Source: Paragonimus westermani
Taxonomy: Eukaryota; Platyhelminthes; Trematoda; Plagiorchiida; Troglotrematidae
NCBI GenBank assembly: GCA_008508345.1
Contig: QNGE01000280.1
Span: forward strand, 258,350-322,349
Reading direction: 5' to 3'
Length of the DNA stretch: 64,000 bases
Shown here in pieces: positions 1 to 12,756 of this stretch (position 1 is its first letter; every line of letters starts with the position of its first letter). The notes under the pieces are model-generated. The model saw nothing but the letters and a program-made list of their open reading frames with translations, did no database searches and had not been told where the DNA came from. The position numbers and the translations under genes are program-made.

Positions 1-3000
1 AGTGTAGTGAGGAGATACGGTCGCACCATACTACTCACACCACTATTCAGTAGCAGCGGTTCGAGATGATCGCGGATCGAGATAATCGCCTGATAAATAC
101 GGCAGAGATACGGGCTGGATCGTTGGAGGACAGAATGACATATAATGGCTTTCGCTACACGACGGAACTGATACGTGGTGTCTAGAGCGATTGGAGTATC
201 CTCAGAAGAGTATGGTGTGCGAATGAGTGTTTCCGTTTCTAGTCGTGTTCAGACGCTTAAGTAGTGTGTTGGTTTCTCCAATAAAGCAACCTTTGTGTCG
301 TCCGCCTTTTGGATTCACAACACCAGTATGCTGGCTCCAACATGTCGATGATTTCGAATTCTACACAGTGCCGCAGCAGTTGAAATCGTCATGTGTTTTT
401 GCCAACGCCAGAGTTTGATAGCTGGCAGACAGCTGATGGCTCCAATTCCTTCTGTGGTACCACAACCTTGGTGACATTCCTTCTCACACGTCAGTTCGGA
501 TTAATTTGGCCCGTCCGGAGTAAAAAGGGGTCGATCAATTGAAGGGATATGGCTGTGTATTTACTTGCCTAACATTTAGGGCAGTTCATCAAGATATCAT
601 GCGTTGCATGAACACTGATTCTTTCCTTGTGCTACTGATTAGGATCATCAAACGAATGAAAAAATGGACAGATATTTATTCCAACAACGGCTCAAACATT
701 GTGGATGATAACAAATAGCTTGGCTTAAAAGTGGGACGCTGGACTAGAATGATGGGCCACTACGAAGAAATGTCACGTGGCATTTCGATTCACCATATGT
801 CACAGAGGTGAAGTCCTGGAGCAACTGCTAAGGTTTAGTTGACAAGCTATACACGCAACTTTTGTACAGCAAACACCCGACGGTAACATTCTGCCGATAA
901 TGCTGGTTGAATTAGGACGAGTTCTCAACGGTCTCCCGATTTTACCGTTGATGTCTGACAATACTGTTTCTGCCTCCTTGTCACCTCTTAATACATCACT
1001 TGACTGGAAATTGAGGAAACCCTAACCAAAAGATACATTTCACAATGGAAACAGGCCAATTACATGGCATCGGCATTTTGGAGAGGGACCAAGGACTGTC
1101 TTCTCACCTTTCAAGCTCGAATAAAGTGGTTAAATAAAAATCGGAACTGTTACATAGTCAACGTGGTGCTGTTGACAGCCGATGCAACTTCGAGAAACTA
1201 TTGGCTCATCGACTTGGTTGTGCAATATTTTGTCTGCTGGGCTGGATTAATCGGTACTGTTTGTGTTGAGACCAAAGTGGGGATCTTGAACCATGATGTG
1301 CGTCGCCAATGTCTTTTGAACAGTATTTTGAATGAAAGGGTCGGTAAAGGAAGCGATGTCAGACACTGCGCACCTCACACAGTTTGTTTATCGCCGCTGT
1401 GAGGTGAGCCATCGAACGTTGATTCTCAAAGCGGCTGCCATGCGTTTCGGTCCCGTTGGGAGTGCATGGTGGTAGTCATCAAGGATGGCTTTCACCCTCG
1501 ACATATTTGACGTCGGTCGACCAAGAGACTAAGGCGTGTGGCATGGAGAACGACTTTCGTTCTCAGGGGTGCGCCTGGTGCACAGCAGCCATCTTTACTA
1601 AATTTAGTCTGGAAAAGTGTTGTAGATATTTACAAGGAGCTTAACAGTAGGTGAGCTAGACAGCACTGATGTTAAACATGCGAAGCTGATATTCAGGAAG
1701 AACTTTCGTGAGTAGTGTGTTACGCGGTGCCGAGGCTGTTGGAACATTCTTCCTGGATGTTTCTAATCTATAAATCTCCTGCTCGGGTTCATTTTGGTTG
1801 ACTCCGTCCTAATTTCTTAACGCAACCGTACCCACTCACTCATACCTACTGAATCGTAAATTTGGAAGCCAATAGTTGACTTATTTGCTTTATTTGGCGT
1901 GTCACGCTGGGGAAGAAACTCTTCTGTTCTGCTTGAATTATCAGAGAGACATGGGAAGCAACTCCGTATGTTCGTTGTGTAATTTTTATTTAACTTTAAG
2001 CAGTCAAGTTTTGTATTTATGGCATATTTTACAGTTGATTGCTTTGCACACGTTGTTGCTCACCAAATAGGACTGTAGAATCTTTGATCAAAACTTGTTT
2101 CGAATTCGGGGTTGGCCATTTGTCTACGCAGTGCCCAAAGTTTGCTCGTTAGTTACACTGATCACTACTCTTCCCTAAACAACACACTAGGTTGTTGAAC
2201 ATAAATTTCTTCCAGTGATCACTTTTGTTTTCTGCGACTAATCCCTACGACTCTTGCAGATGACGAGGCATTCCCTATTGATATTTTGTTGTCCGTTGAA
2301 TCATTACCGTATTCTAGTTGATTTTAAGTTTGGTACGAAGCCAGTAGCTTGTTCTTCGGTTTCTACGCCCAAAGTTTCTAACACACACGATTCAAAAGTC
2401 GTGACCAAAAGACGCTGGGTCTGTATGGGAGCTTTACTTAATGGTTTACACGCCGTACAATAAGCAGACTTCAGTGTAACAAGTTAACGCGCTAGAGCAG
2501 TGGACGTGGTGGAGCTTCCAGCGCAACCGGACACTAACTGCCAAACAGGACGAGTACCAACGAAAACTTAGGCCAATTTTCAGAATTTAAACGAGAATCG
2601 AACTGGTTGTGTGGCGTACCTAACTGCAATAGCTGAAACATTGTTATTCTACGGATTATAGCTCAGTGTGCTATCACTCGCGAAGTTGCACTATCCATCT
2701 TGACGCAATACCTCTGATGTTAGTGTTTATAATGGATTTATATTCACAAGCTAATGGGAGCAGGTACTCTCTCGCATCGCAGACACTTCAGGATTTGGGG
2801 GAAGTCGAAGTTAATGTCACCAAGAGGTATGTTGGAATGTCATTAAAATTGATTTATTTGGTTTGACTATCGTCGGATTTGTTGCTATCATTTTCTTTAA
2901 ATAAGCCGCATTAGTAATCTTTATTCTTAGTCCAGCTGTTTTATTTTCCTTACTGCTACTCACGCAGGGGCCGAAATTAAACATCCTCGATTATACTTGT

Positions 3001-5869
3001 GTCTCAGTAATCTATTATGCATACCACTCTTCAGTCCGTAAGCAGCCATATTGCTTCCTTCCGTACTTGTCTATCTGTTTATATAGACACAATTTTGTCA
3101 TACCTCCCCCAGTTACTGATCGACGCCTGGTTGCCCATTTCATTTCACGGACACGGTGTCAGTTCACTTTTAAGGACTTTTAATAATCGAGACGCGAAAC
3201 TTAATATTATCTTGCACTTATCCAGTTTATACTGAATTACGGAGATAAATTAGCTTCACTGCCATTTGATATTTGAGAAAGCCATTACTGAATCTCTTGA
3301 CTCAATATGAACTAGAAACGCTACGGAACGATCCAGTAATCGGTCAACTGCCCTGATAAAGTTGGTTGACCATACTACGCTTCTCGACTGCCGTCTGGTA
3401 CCTACCTGGCGTTTGCTAGCTGAATGCAGCCCACGGCGAATATGTTTGTAAGTTGGTCAACGCAGTACGCTTGCCGTATCAATTGGCGAGAAAGCAATTG
3501 CAGAATACCTACCGACATCGGAACGAGTATCATGGAAAAAGATGCTCAGGGTCCCATTGAGACCAAGGAATAAATCGATGTTACAAAAAGACACTGTGCA
3601 TCCGGGCGTCCCTACAGAATCGTCGGGACAATGTCATAGAGCGCGTATTATCTGACTTTACTTATTTAGTAAAAGGTGCGGAATCCTTGACTAGTCCACC
3701 TGTGGTCGTTCATTACGACTGCATGAATCTGTTCACGGATATCGGCGACAACCGCCCACAACCAGATGCAATCATGGTCCCAGAGTTAGGATCAGAAGTT
3801 GCGGTTCCACCAGAAGGGGGCCGGGATGTAGCATCAAGGACACTGCCTAAAGTAGTGGGGGGTAGTGTAGAGTGAAACGAAAACTGACAGAACATGCATC
3901 GCATGTTTTTGGCCTACACCTAGTCGCTGTTTTTTCTCCCTCACTTTGCGGATAAGGTGATTTACGCGGTCTTCGTAAAAAACGCTATTGGCTACTGGTA
4001 AATTTTCGTTCCTCCTCTCAACGGGTATACTAAACTATTCACCCTACTGCTCTCAATCACGGGGGAAAAGATATTCATTTCTTTTTGCATGACCTCCTGT
4101 TGTATCTGTATCCGATCCCCATGCACTACATGCCTTACGGACAATAACAACGCTAGGGAGAACAAGTCACTCAGCAGAAGCGCATCGTGTATTGTCGCAT
4201 TTACAAGCAATCGGGTCATTTTAAACTACATGGATGAGCGAGCCGTTGGCCGTTGAAGCCGCGACCAATCAGAACACTCTTGGAGCCTTGGCACGAGTGT
4301 GGGGCACACAGGCGGCCTTGACGCGTATACAAAACCTCCACACACTATTTTTAACACCCAGTTCCTCTATCCCCCCTGTTGGAAAATTTGACAGTTAAGT
4401 CCTCCTATAAAGGTGGCCCGCGGCTAGAAGTTGCCAGCTGTCGTCTACTAACCATGCTTCCATTTGTGCTAGAGTGCTGAAAAGGACAACACAATGTTGG
4501 TTTGCTGAAGTTTTATTGGGCAGTTCTAAGTCGTATAGAAGTAGCACTCATCGACTGACTTATTTGGCTTGTTAGTTTTAAAACGTTTGGCGAAAACCAA
4601 CAAATTTTCCAGTTATCTATCAAAAAGTTCAAATCACTTTTCAGAGAACTTGCTTCATAATTCGAAGGTCTGATCATACTCTAATGGGTTGAGAAAATTT
4701 GGAATGAAGAGGATGTCACACAGGTCCTTGGTTGGACAGGATGTCTGAATTTATCCAGTAATGCAACATCAAATCACGTTTGCAGTGTCGGGGTGGGGTC
4801 AACTTTCACCTCGTTACGACGTCTTTTCGAGTACAGGTGATATGTTTTTATTCTAACTCTTTGTCTTTAATTTTATTTCCCCTTACAAAAGATCATCGAA
4901 CATCGCACTAAAAGCAGTCATCAGAGAACAGTGAAGCTGAATGCAAGGAAAGACCATCAATTTTATGGCACTTTCCGCCTTCTGCGGTGAGGTCGCCAGC
5001 GTCCCTATCACTCTCCCAAAAACGGATCCTCATTTGCAGCAGTAACCAAGTAGGTATACGCTTGACCTACGACCACTGACCACTCAGGATGCCTCTCAAG
5101 GAGAACAACTGAGCTGTGATCCCGACGTGCCAGTACAACGGACTAAGCAACTACGCACTAACTGTTATTACAGGACGACAGAACGGAATTGGGTTTCCTT
5201 ACACAATCGGTCAACATTTGACTGGATCAAAATAACTGTTAGTGGATTGAAGAAGAGTGGAAATTACACGTGATTCAAGAAGAAAAGGTTTCTAATTTTT
5301 GGGTGCAGAAATTTAAATGGCCCAGAGTGGGCAACAACAATAAAAAACGCGGCACAGTCTCGTGTGTGTATAAGGATGAGTATTGCTGATTATCTGAGGA
5401 AGGTAATGGAAATATACGGCCACCCTTTACAAAAAATCGCCAGTACTGAAACCGGTCACAGCATTTTCAACAAATTCAACAAAAAGTACAACACGGCGGA
5501 CTCGCAGTCAGAATCTACTTTTTGACATTTCCCCTTTGGTATCTCATGATATTCTTCCGCAAGTCCTTGCAACTGATCAACACGAACACGGTTTCTTTCA
5601 TGTACACTTCTGGGTGCTTATTTACCATCGTTATTGTTGACAAGTGTTGCGACTTCCTTGACTGATTGGCATCTATATGATGAGACCACCAATTCTACCT
5701 ACCCTTTGCTGCCGCTTGACATTTCTAGATGAACTGATGTTTTGTGCACAGTGTTGTAGTACTGAGGTGACCATTGTGCATGTGGTAAAACTTTGGTGAT
5801 CCTGCTCCCTACTTTCTTTTTTCGCTTTATTGTTAATTATTTTTCCCATTCTTCTATTCGAAACTGTAT
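1..5869. other. No recognisable gene
   Basis: I see no conserved protein, RNA gene or clear transposon here. The longest open stretch (1064-1402, plus, 112 codons) has no motif I recognise and no convincing exon borders. The ORFs at 3687-3875 (plus) and 3713-3904 (minus) overlap antisense, so at most one could be real. Probably intergenic or intronic sequence with very old repeats. Confidence 0.5.
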
Positions 5870-5884
5870 GCCTCTCTGGAAAGG

Positions 5885-6125
5885 ACTGTGTGAGTTACAA
5901 GCAACCAGGGCATTCTGGCTTCGGTCATTCGAACCTACTCTGTGCGAGGTGCAAAAATCAGAAGACAGTGGTTTTCCGAAACTGGGGTTCCAGCGGCAAC
6001 ATTTAAAAGGCGACCAAACGAACACGCTTCAAACACCCAGTAGGAAATGCACACGTGTTGCACAACCTGCAGCCGAAACGACGCCGACCACATTGCAGCA
6101 CATTGTGATACAGCCTGCCAGTTGG
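5885..6125 (-). repeat. Dispersed repeat R1, diverged reverse copy (R1-f)
   Basis: Read on the minus strand this segment follows the same order of words as the copies at 18750 and 58671: a GTGTGCA block, CTGGG, CGTGTTCGT, a pyrimidine run, then GGAACCCC and TTTCGGAA. It is the most diverged of six copies in the window. See the R1-d entry for a possible coding origin. Confidence 0.6.
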
Positions 6126-7872
6126 AGTTGCGTGTGGTGCACTTTTTCCTCTGAACCTATTCCAAAGACTTATGTCGACTCACCTTTCGGACGCTTGTTC
6201 CCAAGTAGCTAATCCGTCTTCATCGACTACTGGTATAATTTGATCGCACTATCAATTCCAGCTTTTGGAGATCTTAGCCCAGAGATATGATTCGCTACAT
6301 TAGAAATTGAGTTTAGTAACCGACATATCACAAACTTTCGGGATAAGTTTTCAGTTTTCACTGTGCCTTCCTCGCGACTTACTAACCCTTCTTACTGGTG
6401 TCTTACTAGACCAGTCAATAAAGATCTACAAGTCCACGGAAGTGACCATTCCTAAAGAAACATGACCATCCGAGCAAACGCCCGGAACAACTGTTCGATA
6501 ATTTGTAATTGGGCGGTAAGAAGTCACCAGTCCTTTTTCGAGACATGCGCTAGACAGAGAGCTAGCCCCACTTGCTGCAGTATCTCCTGCAACAGTTGTA
6601 GATGCAACGACATTTTGAACATGAGCAAGAACCATTATCCATTTTGCCGTCACGGCCGCTATGTGGTCTAGCTGCAGCAACCGAGTAAATCAGTGGCCAA
6701 TTTTGATACGCCGCACCTTCAGCCTTAATCGGGCAGACGGTTAATCACCACGAAGTTGCGCAGATTTTTAGTTACGTAGAACGCCTAACTACCATTCTTG
6801 TGCAAGAAACTTGACAAACACCTTGCGAGTCAAACCGATATAACGCTAACACAATGTGAACTGTTTGAACTTCGCCTCAGCATTCCAAGTCACAGTTCGA
6901 CACTCATGAGCGAATCATCCTCGACCATACGAATATGAACCAACGGTTTTCGTTAAACCAATGAGATATATGGCGAAAATGATGAACAGTGTGAAGTACC
7001 ACATGGTCTTTGGGGGAATTAATGCATGAACTAGTCTACAATGACAGTCATCAACCAGACATGAAATAGTCAGTTTCTGACGGTGAAAAATTTGACTTCT
7101 GCAATGAATTTTCTAATCAGTATGCAAGCAAAAGCTATGGTCATTTCACTTTCAGAAGCAGAACAGTGACTGGTATCCGACACAACAGTTCAAATCGCGA
7201 GTGATAAGTTCGGTTTTGAGTGCAACCTCTGGACTTCGTCACAATCTTTGCTGAATACTTCTCAGTTTATATTTCCTCCTCCAATATTTGCATGGATTTC
7301 TTTAGAAATTTCGACTTGCTGGTTAAAGCCCGCCTACTACATAGGATCAGTACATCGACGAAACTTGGTGCTTAAGGCGAGCCATTACCCATGTCTATGA
7401 TTAGCCAAGTGTCATCCTACCCCTCTTCTAGAAGCCACACGAGACGCTCCTATCCGAATTCCCGCGGCTGGTTCAACCTGATATCAAACTGCCAGCCATA
7501 ACAGCCGACGGTGCACATCATTTTGCCTCGCGAAATTCAGCAGTGCCCGATCGTCCCCGTTGTTAAGCGCCCTCTGCACTGCAAATCCTTTGAACAGAAT
7601 CTGAATACAAGTTCCAGTTCGGCGTTATCTATCCGACAAAAAATCCTCGAGTGTCGGTAAAGGACATTCTATCCAAACAGCCGAATAAAAACTGACATCC
7701 GTGCAGCAACTATCGGGCCTTAAACTGTGCAACCGCCACAAGCAGATATTCAATTACACACATTTGTGACTTGACCGGAAACAGCCGTTGGGCAGATACT
7801 TATTAAAGACGATCTAGTGCAGGCCTGATTCCAGGTTCTGACATCAGTCGAAATCATCCCGAAGAAAAGAAC
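6126..7872. other. No recognisable gene
   Basis: Nothing clearly recognisable. The upstream part of the Penelope-like element that starts at about 7873 might have lain here, but I cannot find its N-terminal conserved blocks, so the element is probably 5'-truncated or too decayed to read. Antisense ORFs at 6426-6680 and 6462-6671 overlap and show no known domain. Confidence 0.4.
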
Positions 7873-8830
7873 TATAGTACGCTACGGTCGATTTTAAACA
7901 TGTGTAATTCGCCGTATCATGCAGCGGCAAAATTGTTATCCGAATTGTTAGAGCCGGTCAGGAATAAAAATGCGATTCATAGTCTTAGAGATTCCTTTGA
8001 ATTTGTTGAAACGGTAAAGCAACTGGATGTAAAGGGAATGCGTTTATTCTCGCTTGACGTAACGTCTCCCTTCACAAATGTCCCACTAGGTGAGACAGTC
8101 GAGTTTCTCGGGTGGTATATGGAGAGCAATGGAGAAGATGGAGATACCAGTAGATGAACTAAAACAGCTTTTGTATCGCTGCACTCACGACGTTCAGTTC
8201 AAGTTCTCGGGTAAGTTATATCGCCAAAAGGACGGAGTAGCAATGGGATCACCGTTAGGCCCTGTACTAGCCGATATTTTCATGGCAAAGCTTGATAGTA
8301 CTTCACTAGCAGGTCACATAGTCATTGGCTCTTTATAAACGTTATGTAGGTGGAATTATCTGCATGACGGACAAATCTAAATGTCTCAATGAAACACTGA
8401 TGCACTTCAACTGTGCCCATAAGAATAGCCGCTTCACTCTGGAGCCCGTCTCACCAGTAGGTATAGCGTTCTTAGACGTGTTCATGTCACGTCATGAGGA
8501 TGGCACAATACAATGTAAAGTATATCGTGAAGCAAACTGGTCAAACAAGCTGGACATTACAGTATACAAATTTTAATAGCTCCGTACTTTTGAGACAAAA
8601 GAAGAACGTGGCTTGGTGTTTGCTAGGAAGGACCGTGAAAATCTGCTCAGATGACACCACAGAAGGAGAAAAACAGTTTATGTTTAACGGACTCCTTGAA
8701 AATGACTACCCGAAACAGTTTATTTGTAAGCACATGAGAATTAGCACAATGGCAGACATGCCGCAAACTGTAGAGAAAAACCTGTCTATATTACGTTGTC
8801 TTTCAAAGATGATAGTAATGCTGAAAATAT
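7873..8830 (+). pseudogene. Penelope-type reverse transcriptase (broken)
   Basis: The RT blocks appear in order over four frames: FSLDVTSPFTNVP (first catalytic aspartate block) near 8050, KDGVAMGSPLGPVLAD near 8230, RYVGGIICMTD near 8340, then FLDVFMSR near 8470. In this family the active site reads YVDD; here it is YVGG, so both catalytic aspartates are lost. The thumb region continues with EEKQF-like and NDYPKQFICKHM blocks to about 8790. Frameshifts separate the ORFs at 7900-8157, 8090-8338, 8325-8576 and 8494-8832. This copy is therefore dead twice over, by active-site change and by frameshift. Confidence 0.85.
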
Positions 8831-8929
8831 AACCAGAAAACTTGACGTATCGCCTAACAAAACCTATTTCGCGGCTCAATCACGTGTTCGGTTTACATTC
8901 ACACCAGTTTTGCTTCCCCAGCTGGCCTG

Positions 8930-9295
8930 TACATGCTCTCTTTTTGTGTTTACCGTTCCGTTTCTTCCCGTGGAACAAGCTACATAGGTTGCACAACAAG
9001 GCGACTATCTGAACGCATGCAGGGGCATCACCCGGCTTGGTCAGCTCGAGGATCGATGGTTTGCTCATCAGCGGTCGCTGCGCACTTGGTGGAATTGAAT
9101 CATCTGATTAACCCGGTCGATCTTTTCAAGCCTATCTATCGAATCGGTGGAGTACAATCAGAGCGAGTCAAAGGTTGTTTACTGGCCATCGCAATCTGCT
9201 CACACTCACCTCCGTTATGCTCACAAAAACGCCTGGTCAAGACAGTGAACCTTCTGTGGTCCTGTACTGATAGCCCAGATCGATCTGTTACGTAG
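8930..9295 (+). pseudogene. GIY-YIG endonuclease domain of the Penelope-like element
   Basis: The ORF 8933-9295 reads SYIGCTTRRLSERMQGHH, which is the YIG half of the GIY-YIG motif followed by the conserved arginine helix. Downstream, VAAHLVELNH and the closing block SQKRLVKTVNLLW are typical of the C-terminal end of Penelope endonucleases. The domain would nick target DNA to prime reverse transcription. The GIY half falls on the frameshift at about 8940, where VFTC-like coding has become FCVYRSVSS. The copy is joined out of frame to the RT. Confidence 0.85.
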
Positions 9296-9587
9296 GTGTA
9301 TCGATTATCTGAAAACGTTTACAACCCAAGTTACTGGCGCTACATACCTAGATTCTACGAGTTTGACTAACTGAACCTTACTGATTAGGATCCTTCACCC
9401 CACTGACGAACTGCCCCCGCAGAACCCATATAAATGTGTTGTATTTAGCCTGATGATGAAGCACTGAAAACAAGCTTGCTTTCTACGCGTTTCTTCTCAA
9501 TTATAACAGTATTCAGAAATTATGAATCTGCATGTATGCTACCTGGTCTTAAAAACAAACTTTCCGGCTTAGCTCTGATGATCAGCA
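9296..9587 (+). other. Presumed 3' tail of the Penelope-like element and junction to Gypsy-1
   Basis: No coding sequence. At 9449-9470 the words CCTGATGATGAAGC and TGAAAAC recall the CTGANGA...GAAAC layout found at the 3' ends of Penelope elements (compare 61171-61211), but no stem can be drawn between them, so I do not call a ribozyme. Gypsy coding sequence starts by about 9588. The exact border between the two elements is not visible. Confidence 0.4.
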
Positions 9588-9904
9588 GTCGAGTTCTTTG
9601 GGCATTGTGTCGATCAACACGGTATTCGGCCGCTGATCGACAGGGTGCAAGCGATTCGTGACTTTTCCCGCCCTACAACGGTGGCTGTTGTCCGTAGTTT
9701 CAACAGCATGATTAGCTATTATCATTGATTTATCCCGTATTGCGCGCAACGCATTGGATCCTTGACCGACCTACTCCGTGACCGTCCCAACGAAAAACGC
9801 TGAGTTGTCAAAAACAGCTTCCAACTCCTTCGATCGCACTAAAGACGCGTAAGTCCCTGCAGTGTTGCTGCACCGTTTCCCCTCCAACGCCACCAACAGT
9901 ATGG

Positions 9905-10245
9905 CCGTGGACGCGTGCGACACAGCTGTTGGTGCCGTACTCCAGCAGTTCGTCGGTGGAATCTGGAGACCGCCTTTCACATTTCCCCAGACGCTTATTA
10001 TCCTCCGAAACTACGTACAGCATGTTCGGTCGTGAGCTAATAGGAGTCTACTCGGCCGTTCGTCACTTTCGACATGCCCCCGAAGGTCGTCATTTTGTGA
10101 TTTTCAGCAATCACAAACCGTTGGTCCAAATGCCACTCACCCAGCGAAGTGAGCCTCCTGGATTTCACCTCACAATTTTCGACAGACCTACCACCTGTCT
10201 GGCAGTGACAATGTGGTGATTGATGCTCTGTCACGTGTATCAGCA
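9905..10245 (+). pseudogene. Gypsy-1 RNase H domain (broken)
   Basis: RNase H removes the RNA strand during reverse transcription. The first catalytic aspartate block reads VDACDTAVGAVLQ (about 9907), the middle block is FGRELIGVYSAVRHF in ORF 9929-10219, and NHKPL (about 10115) replaces the usual DHKPL. The domain closes with NVVIDALSR, the usual tether-region end. Frameshifts at about 10000 and 10150-10200 break it. Confidence 0.8.
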
Positions 10246-10379
10246 CTTGTTGGCCACGACGTCATTGACTGTCAGATATGGCCGACGCACAACGCACGAA
10301 AACTGATCTCTGCGTTTCTTGCCAGCGTTCGTCATTGTTCCTCACGGACCTCCCGCTACCAACAGCGCCTAGAGCGATT

Positions 10380-11100
10380 TTATGCAACACTTCAGCTGGA
10401 CACCCTCATCCAGCTGTGCCTTCAACGACCAAACTTGTTCCAATAGGTATGTCTGGTCCGGTACGCGAAAGGATCTTCGCAAGTGGGCACGGTCATGCTT
10501 AGCCTGTCAACAAGCTAAGGTTCACCGATTGACCGATACTCTCCAACTACATTCTGCTTCGCACATATCTAAATCGATATTATTGCTCCCTTGCCACCTT
10601 CCAATGGCATGACCTATATCTTGAAGATGGTAGATCGTTTGAAGCGATGTTCAGAGGTCATCGCCTTATCCGAATTGCGCTTGGAGACCGTAACGCGCAC
10701 ATTCGTTCAGCGCTGGGTAGCATCTCACGGTTGCACGACCACGGTTACAACAGACCGCGACCCCCAGTTCGTTGTACACGCCTGGGTGCCGTCGTACACG
10801 TACCAAAGCGTACCACCTGGCTGCGAACAGTAAGGTGGAACGTCCTCATCGACCATTAGGAGCAGTGCCCGCTACCTTTGGTGCAGTTCGTTGGACAGAA
10901 GCCCTGCCAGCGGTTTTGCCTAGCATCCGCGCGGCTTTCAAGACCGATCCTGACGTTTCCGGCGCCGAATCCCTGTACGGCCAACCGCCGCGTCTTCCTG
11001 TTAATTACATCTTGTCGACCACAGAGGCACTTCGATATGATACTTCCTACGCCAAGCAGATTGTTTCGCGTATGTATCCCTTTCGTGTAACGGACACACA
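10380..11100 (+). pseudogene. Gypsy-1 integrase (broken)
   Basis: The zinc-binding C-x2-C half is present as RSCLACQQAKVHR (10382-10612 frame). The core follows as GMTYILKMVDRLKR (first catalytic D at about 10630) and ASHGCTTTVTTDRDPQF (second catalytic D at about 10750), then AYHLAANSKVERPHR, which covers the position of the catalytic glutamate, and further on SLYGQPPRLP. Integrase would join element DNA to the chromosome. At least three frames are used, so this is a fossil. Confidence 0.82.
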
Positions 11101-11161
11101 AGAACAAAACCGCGAGGTATTTATTCCAGGAGACCCTCATGACCGTATGCGTGTGTGTTAG

Positions 11162-12756
11162 CGTGGATGTTTCATGACGCCTGCTCGAGCCTCCTGACGA
11201 AGGTATTTTCGAGAGATGGACCGCAATAATCCGCCCCATCGAACTTCAAATGAGGTCAATTGTGGAACCTATTGAGATGAGTTGGGACAAATGTTATGTG
11301 TACAATCGAGATTATCACATGTCGTTTGAGCAATGTCTTCATCAAACTCTGGCCAACATACCAACTACTTCATCTTTTGTATATCAAGAAGATCAAAATG
11401 CAACTCAAGGAAAACTACTCAGCAAAGTGTACGAGGCACAGAAATGTCATTAGGGCACAAAATACCATCGGGGAGAGGGGCGTTAATTAAAAGCTCTTTG
11501 CGACTGGTGTGCATTCCCGGGAAACCAAGTTTCATAATTACATTCTATTCTTCACCTAACTGTCGACAAAATAATGAAAATATTTACTCCTATCAGTAAT
11601 CAGAGTGATGTAACGCGCCTTTCCCTTGCCAAACGTTCTAATACTGCTTGGCTGCTAGACCTGGGTTCCTGCTATGCGGCTTCCCCTAGGCTAACTTGTG
11701 CGGAGACAAGAAAGACACGGTTACGGTAAACACGTTGTATTGCCAAAAACCAGTTCGACCAAATGAACGAAATGCCTGTGAATATATATCATGAAATGGT
11801 GATGAGTCACTGTCTACTTGTCTAAGCCACTTCGCTTCCAAGTGGCCAAGTAAGACCGAATCCATAGGCGTTAGTTTCTCCGGGTGGCGTGACACCCCCA
11901 CTCACTTGCACGTATCCTGCATGTCGGTTCGACGTGTCCCCCAGTGCTTTGTTGCTGTCTTATTTCGTCAGCCGTCACCACGGCCCTGCATGGTTTGAAA
12001 TGATGACTGGTTTCCTCAGCCGTCACCGATGATCTGACTAGATTGTTTTGGTGAGTTTGCCTCCTGACACAGAGTAGTCCGACTTGCCAGTATTGGTTAA
12101 ATTAAAGGTTGAACAAAATTTCCAGTCTGTGTACAGTAGGGGCATCTGGAGAGATAGTCAGCATATTGTATGTAATTGGAAAACCGGTGGTGGATGCCAT
12201 AAGAATGTTCTAAAAGAACAATACCCCTTGTGAAAACATGGGTGCGAATGATTTGGTGACGGATTTGGTGACGATGGTAAATAAACTATGCTCTCGATAA
12301 AGAAACCAAGCAAATCACCACAATATCAATAATACTAAACTGATCATGCCAACAATTCAATCATTGTAATAATCAACGTGAACACGCTTGGTAGAACCAA
12401 ATAACAAACATCATTCTGATAAAGCACAAACCTTTCAAGATTGATGTTTGTCACATCTTAAAAAATTGCTCGGTGAAAATTTAATCTAAAGGACAAAATA
12501 TATGTACATGAAAAATATAAATGCAGTTTTATTGCAGAAAATAAGCGGGATGCACTGTCAACAAGAATTTGCAGTTATGTCCCTTTGAGATCGTTTTATG
12601 AAATACTTCAAACCAACAAACTGATGGAAGTGTCTGCCGGTTCATCCGTCATACTTCCCTGCAACAGGCCTTTGTTAAAAGTCGTTTCCGTGTTCGATAA
12701 TCATTTTTTTAACGGTGCTGTACTTAGAGTAGCCTCTGTGGAAGGTTCCAGAGAAG
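11162..12756. other. No recognisable gene; presumed end of Gypsy-1 plus unassigned DNA
   Basis: No LTR or polypurine tract could be identified after the Gypsy-1 integrase. A weak local duplication of a cagccgtcacc word occurs at about 11971 and 12019. ORFs at 11250-11599 overlap in three frames and have no domain I know. Confidence 0.4.

Larger units (their letters stand above)
7873..9295 (+). mobile_element. Penelope-like retroelement, decayed
   Basis: Penelope-like elements copy themselves with a telomerase-related reverse transcriptase (RT) and usually carry a C-terminal GIY-YIG endonuclease. Both are readable here on the plus strand in the expected order: RT about 7873-8830, then a linker, then GIY-YIG about 8930-9295. 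The first recognisable block is NSPYHAAAKLL, part of the RT N-terminal region, so upstream coding sequence is missing. The reading frame changes several times (near 8100, 8330, 8500, 8830 and 8940), so no intact protein can be made. It is followed within about 300 bp by a Gypsy remnant. Assignment to the Penelope class rests on the RT plus GIY-YIG pair and is secure; the clade is not determined. Confidence 0.9.
9588..11161 (+). mobile_element. Ty3/Gypsy pol remnant, 5'-truncated (Gypsy-1)
   Basis: Pol coding of a Ty3/Gypsy LTR retrotransposon on the plus strand, starting inside the RT thumb/connection region and running through RNase H and integrase. Reading frame by frame gives VDQHGIRPLIDRVQAIRDF (9605 on), DACDTAVGAVLQQF (about 9907), FGRELIGVYSAVRHFRHA (about 10025), NVVIDALSR (about 10206), then integrase. 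No gag, protease, catalytic RT palm or LTR is seen. There are at least two in-frame stops (near 9728 and 9812) and several frameshifts. The RNase H to spacer to zinc-finger spacing and wording resemble the copy at 54.8 kb (Gypsy-3), so both probably belong to one lineage, different from Gypsy-2. Confidence 0.88.

Noticed and set aside
1064..1402. 112-codon plus ORF as a host exon
   Set aside because: No splice signals in phase and no recognisable domain; it may belong to an old repeat.
9449..9472. CTGATGATGAAGCACTGAAAAC as a hammerhead
   Set aside because: No stem II can form between the core word and the GAAA, so it is at best a decayed relative of the motif at 61171.
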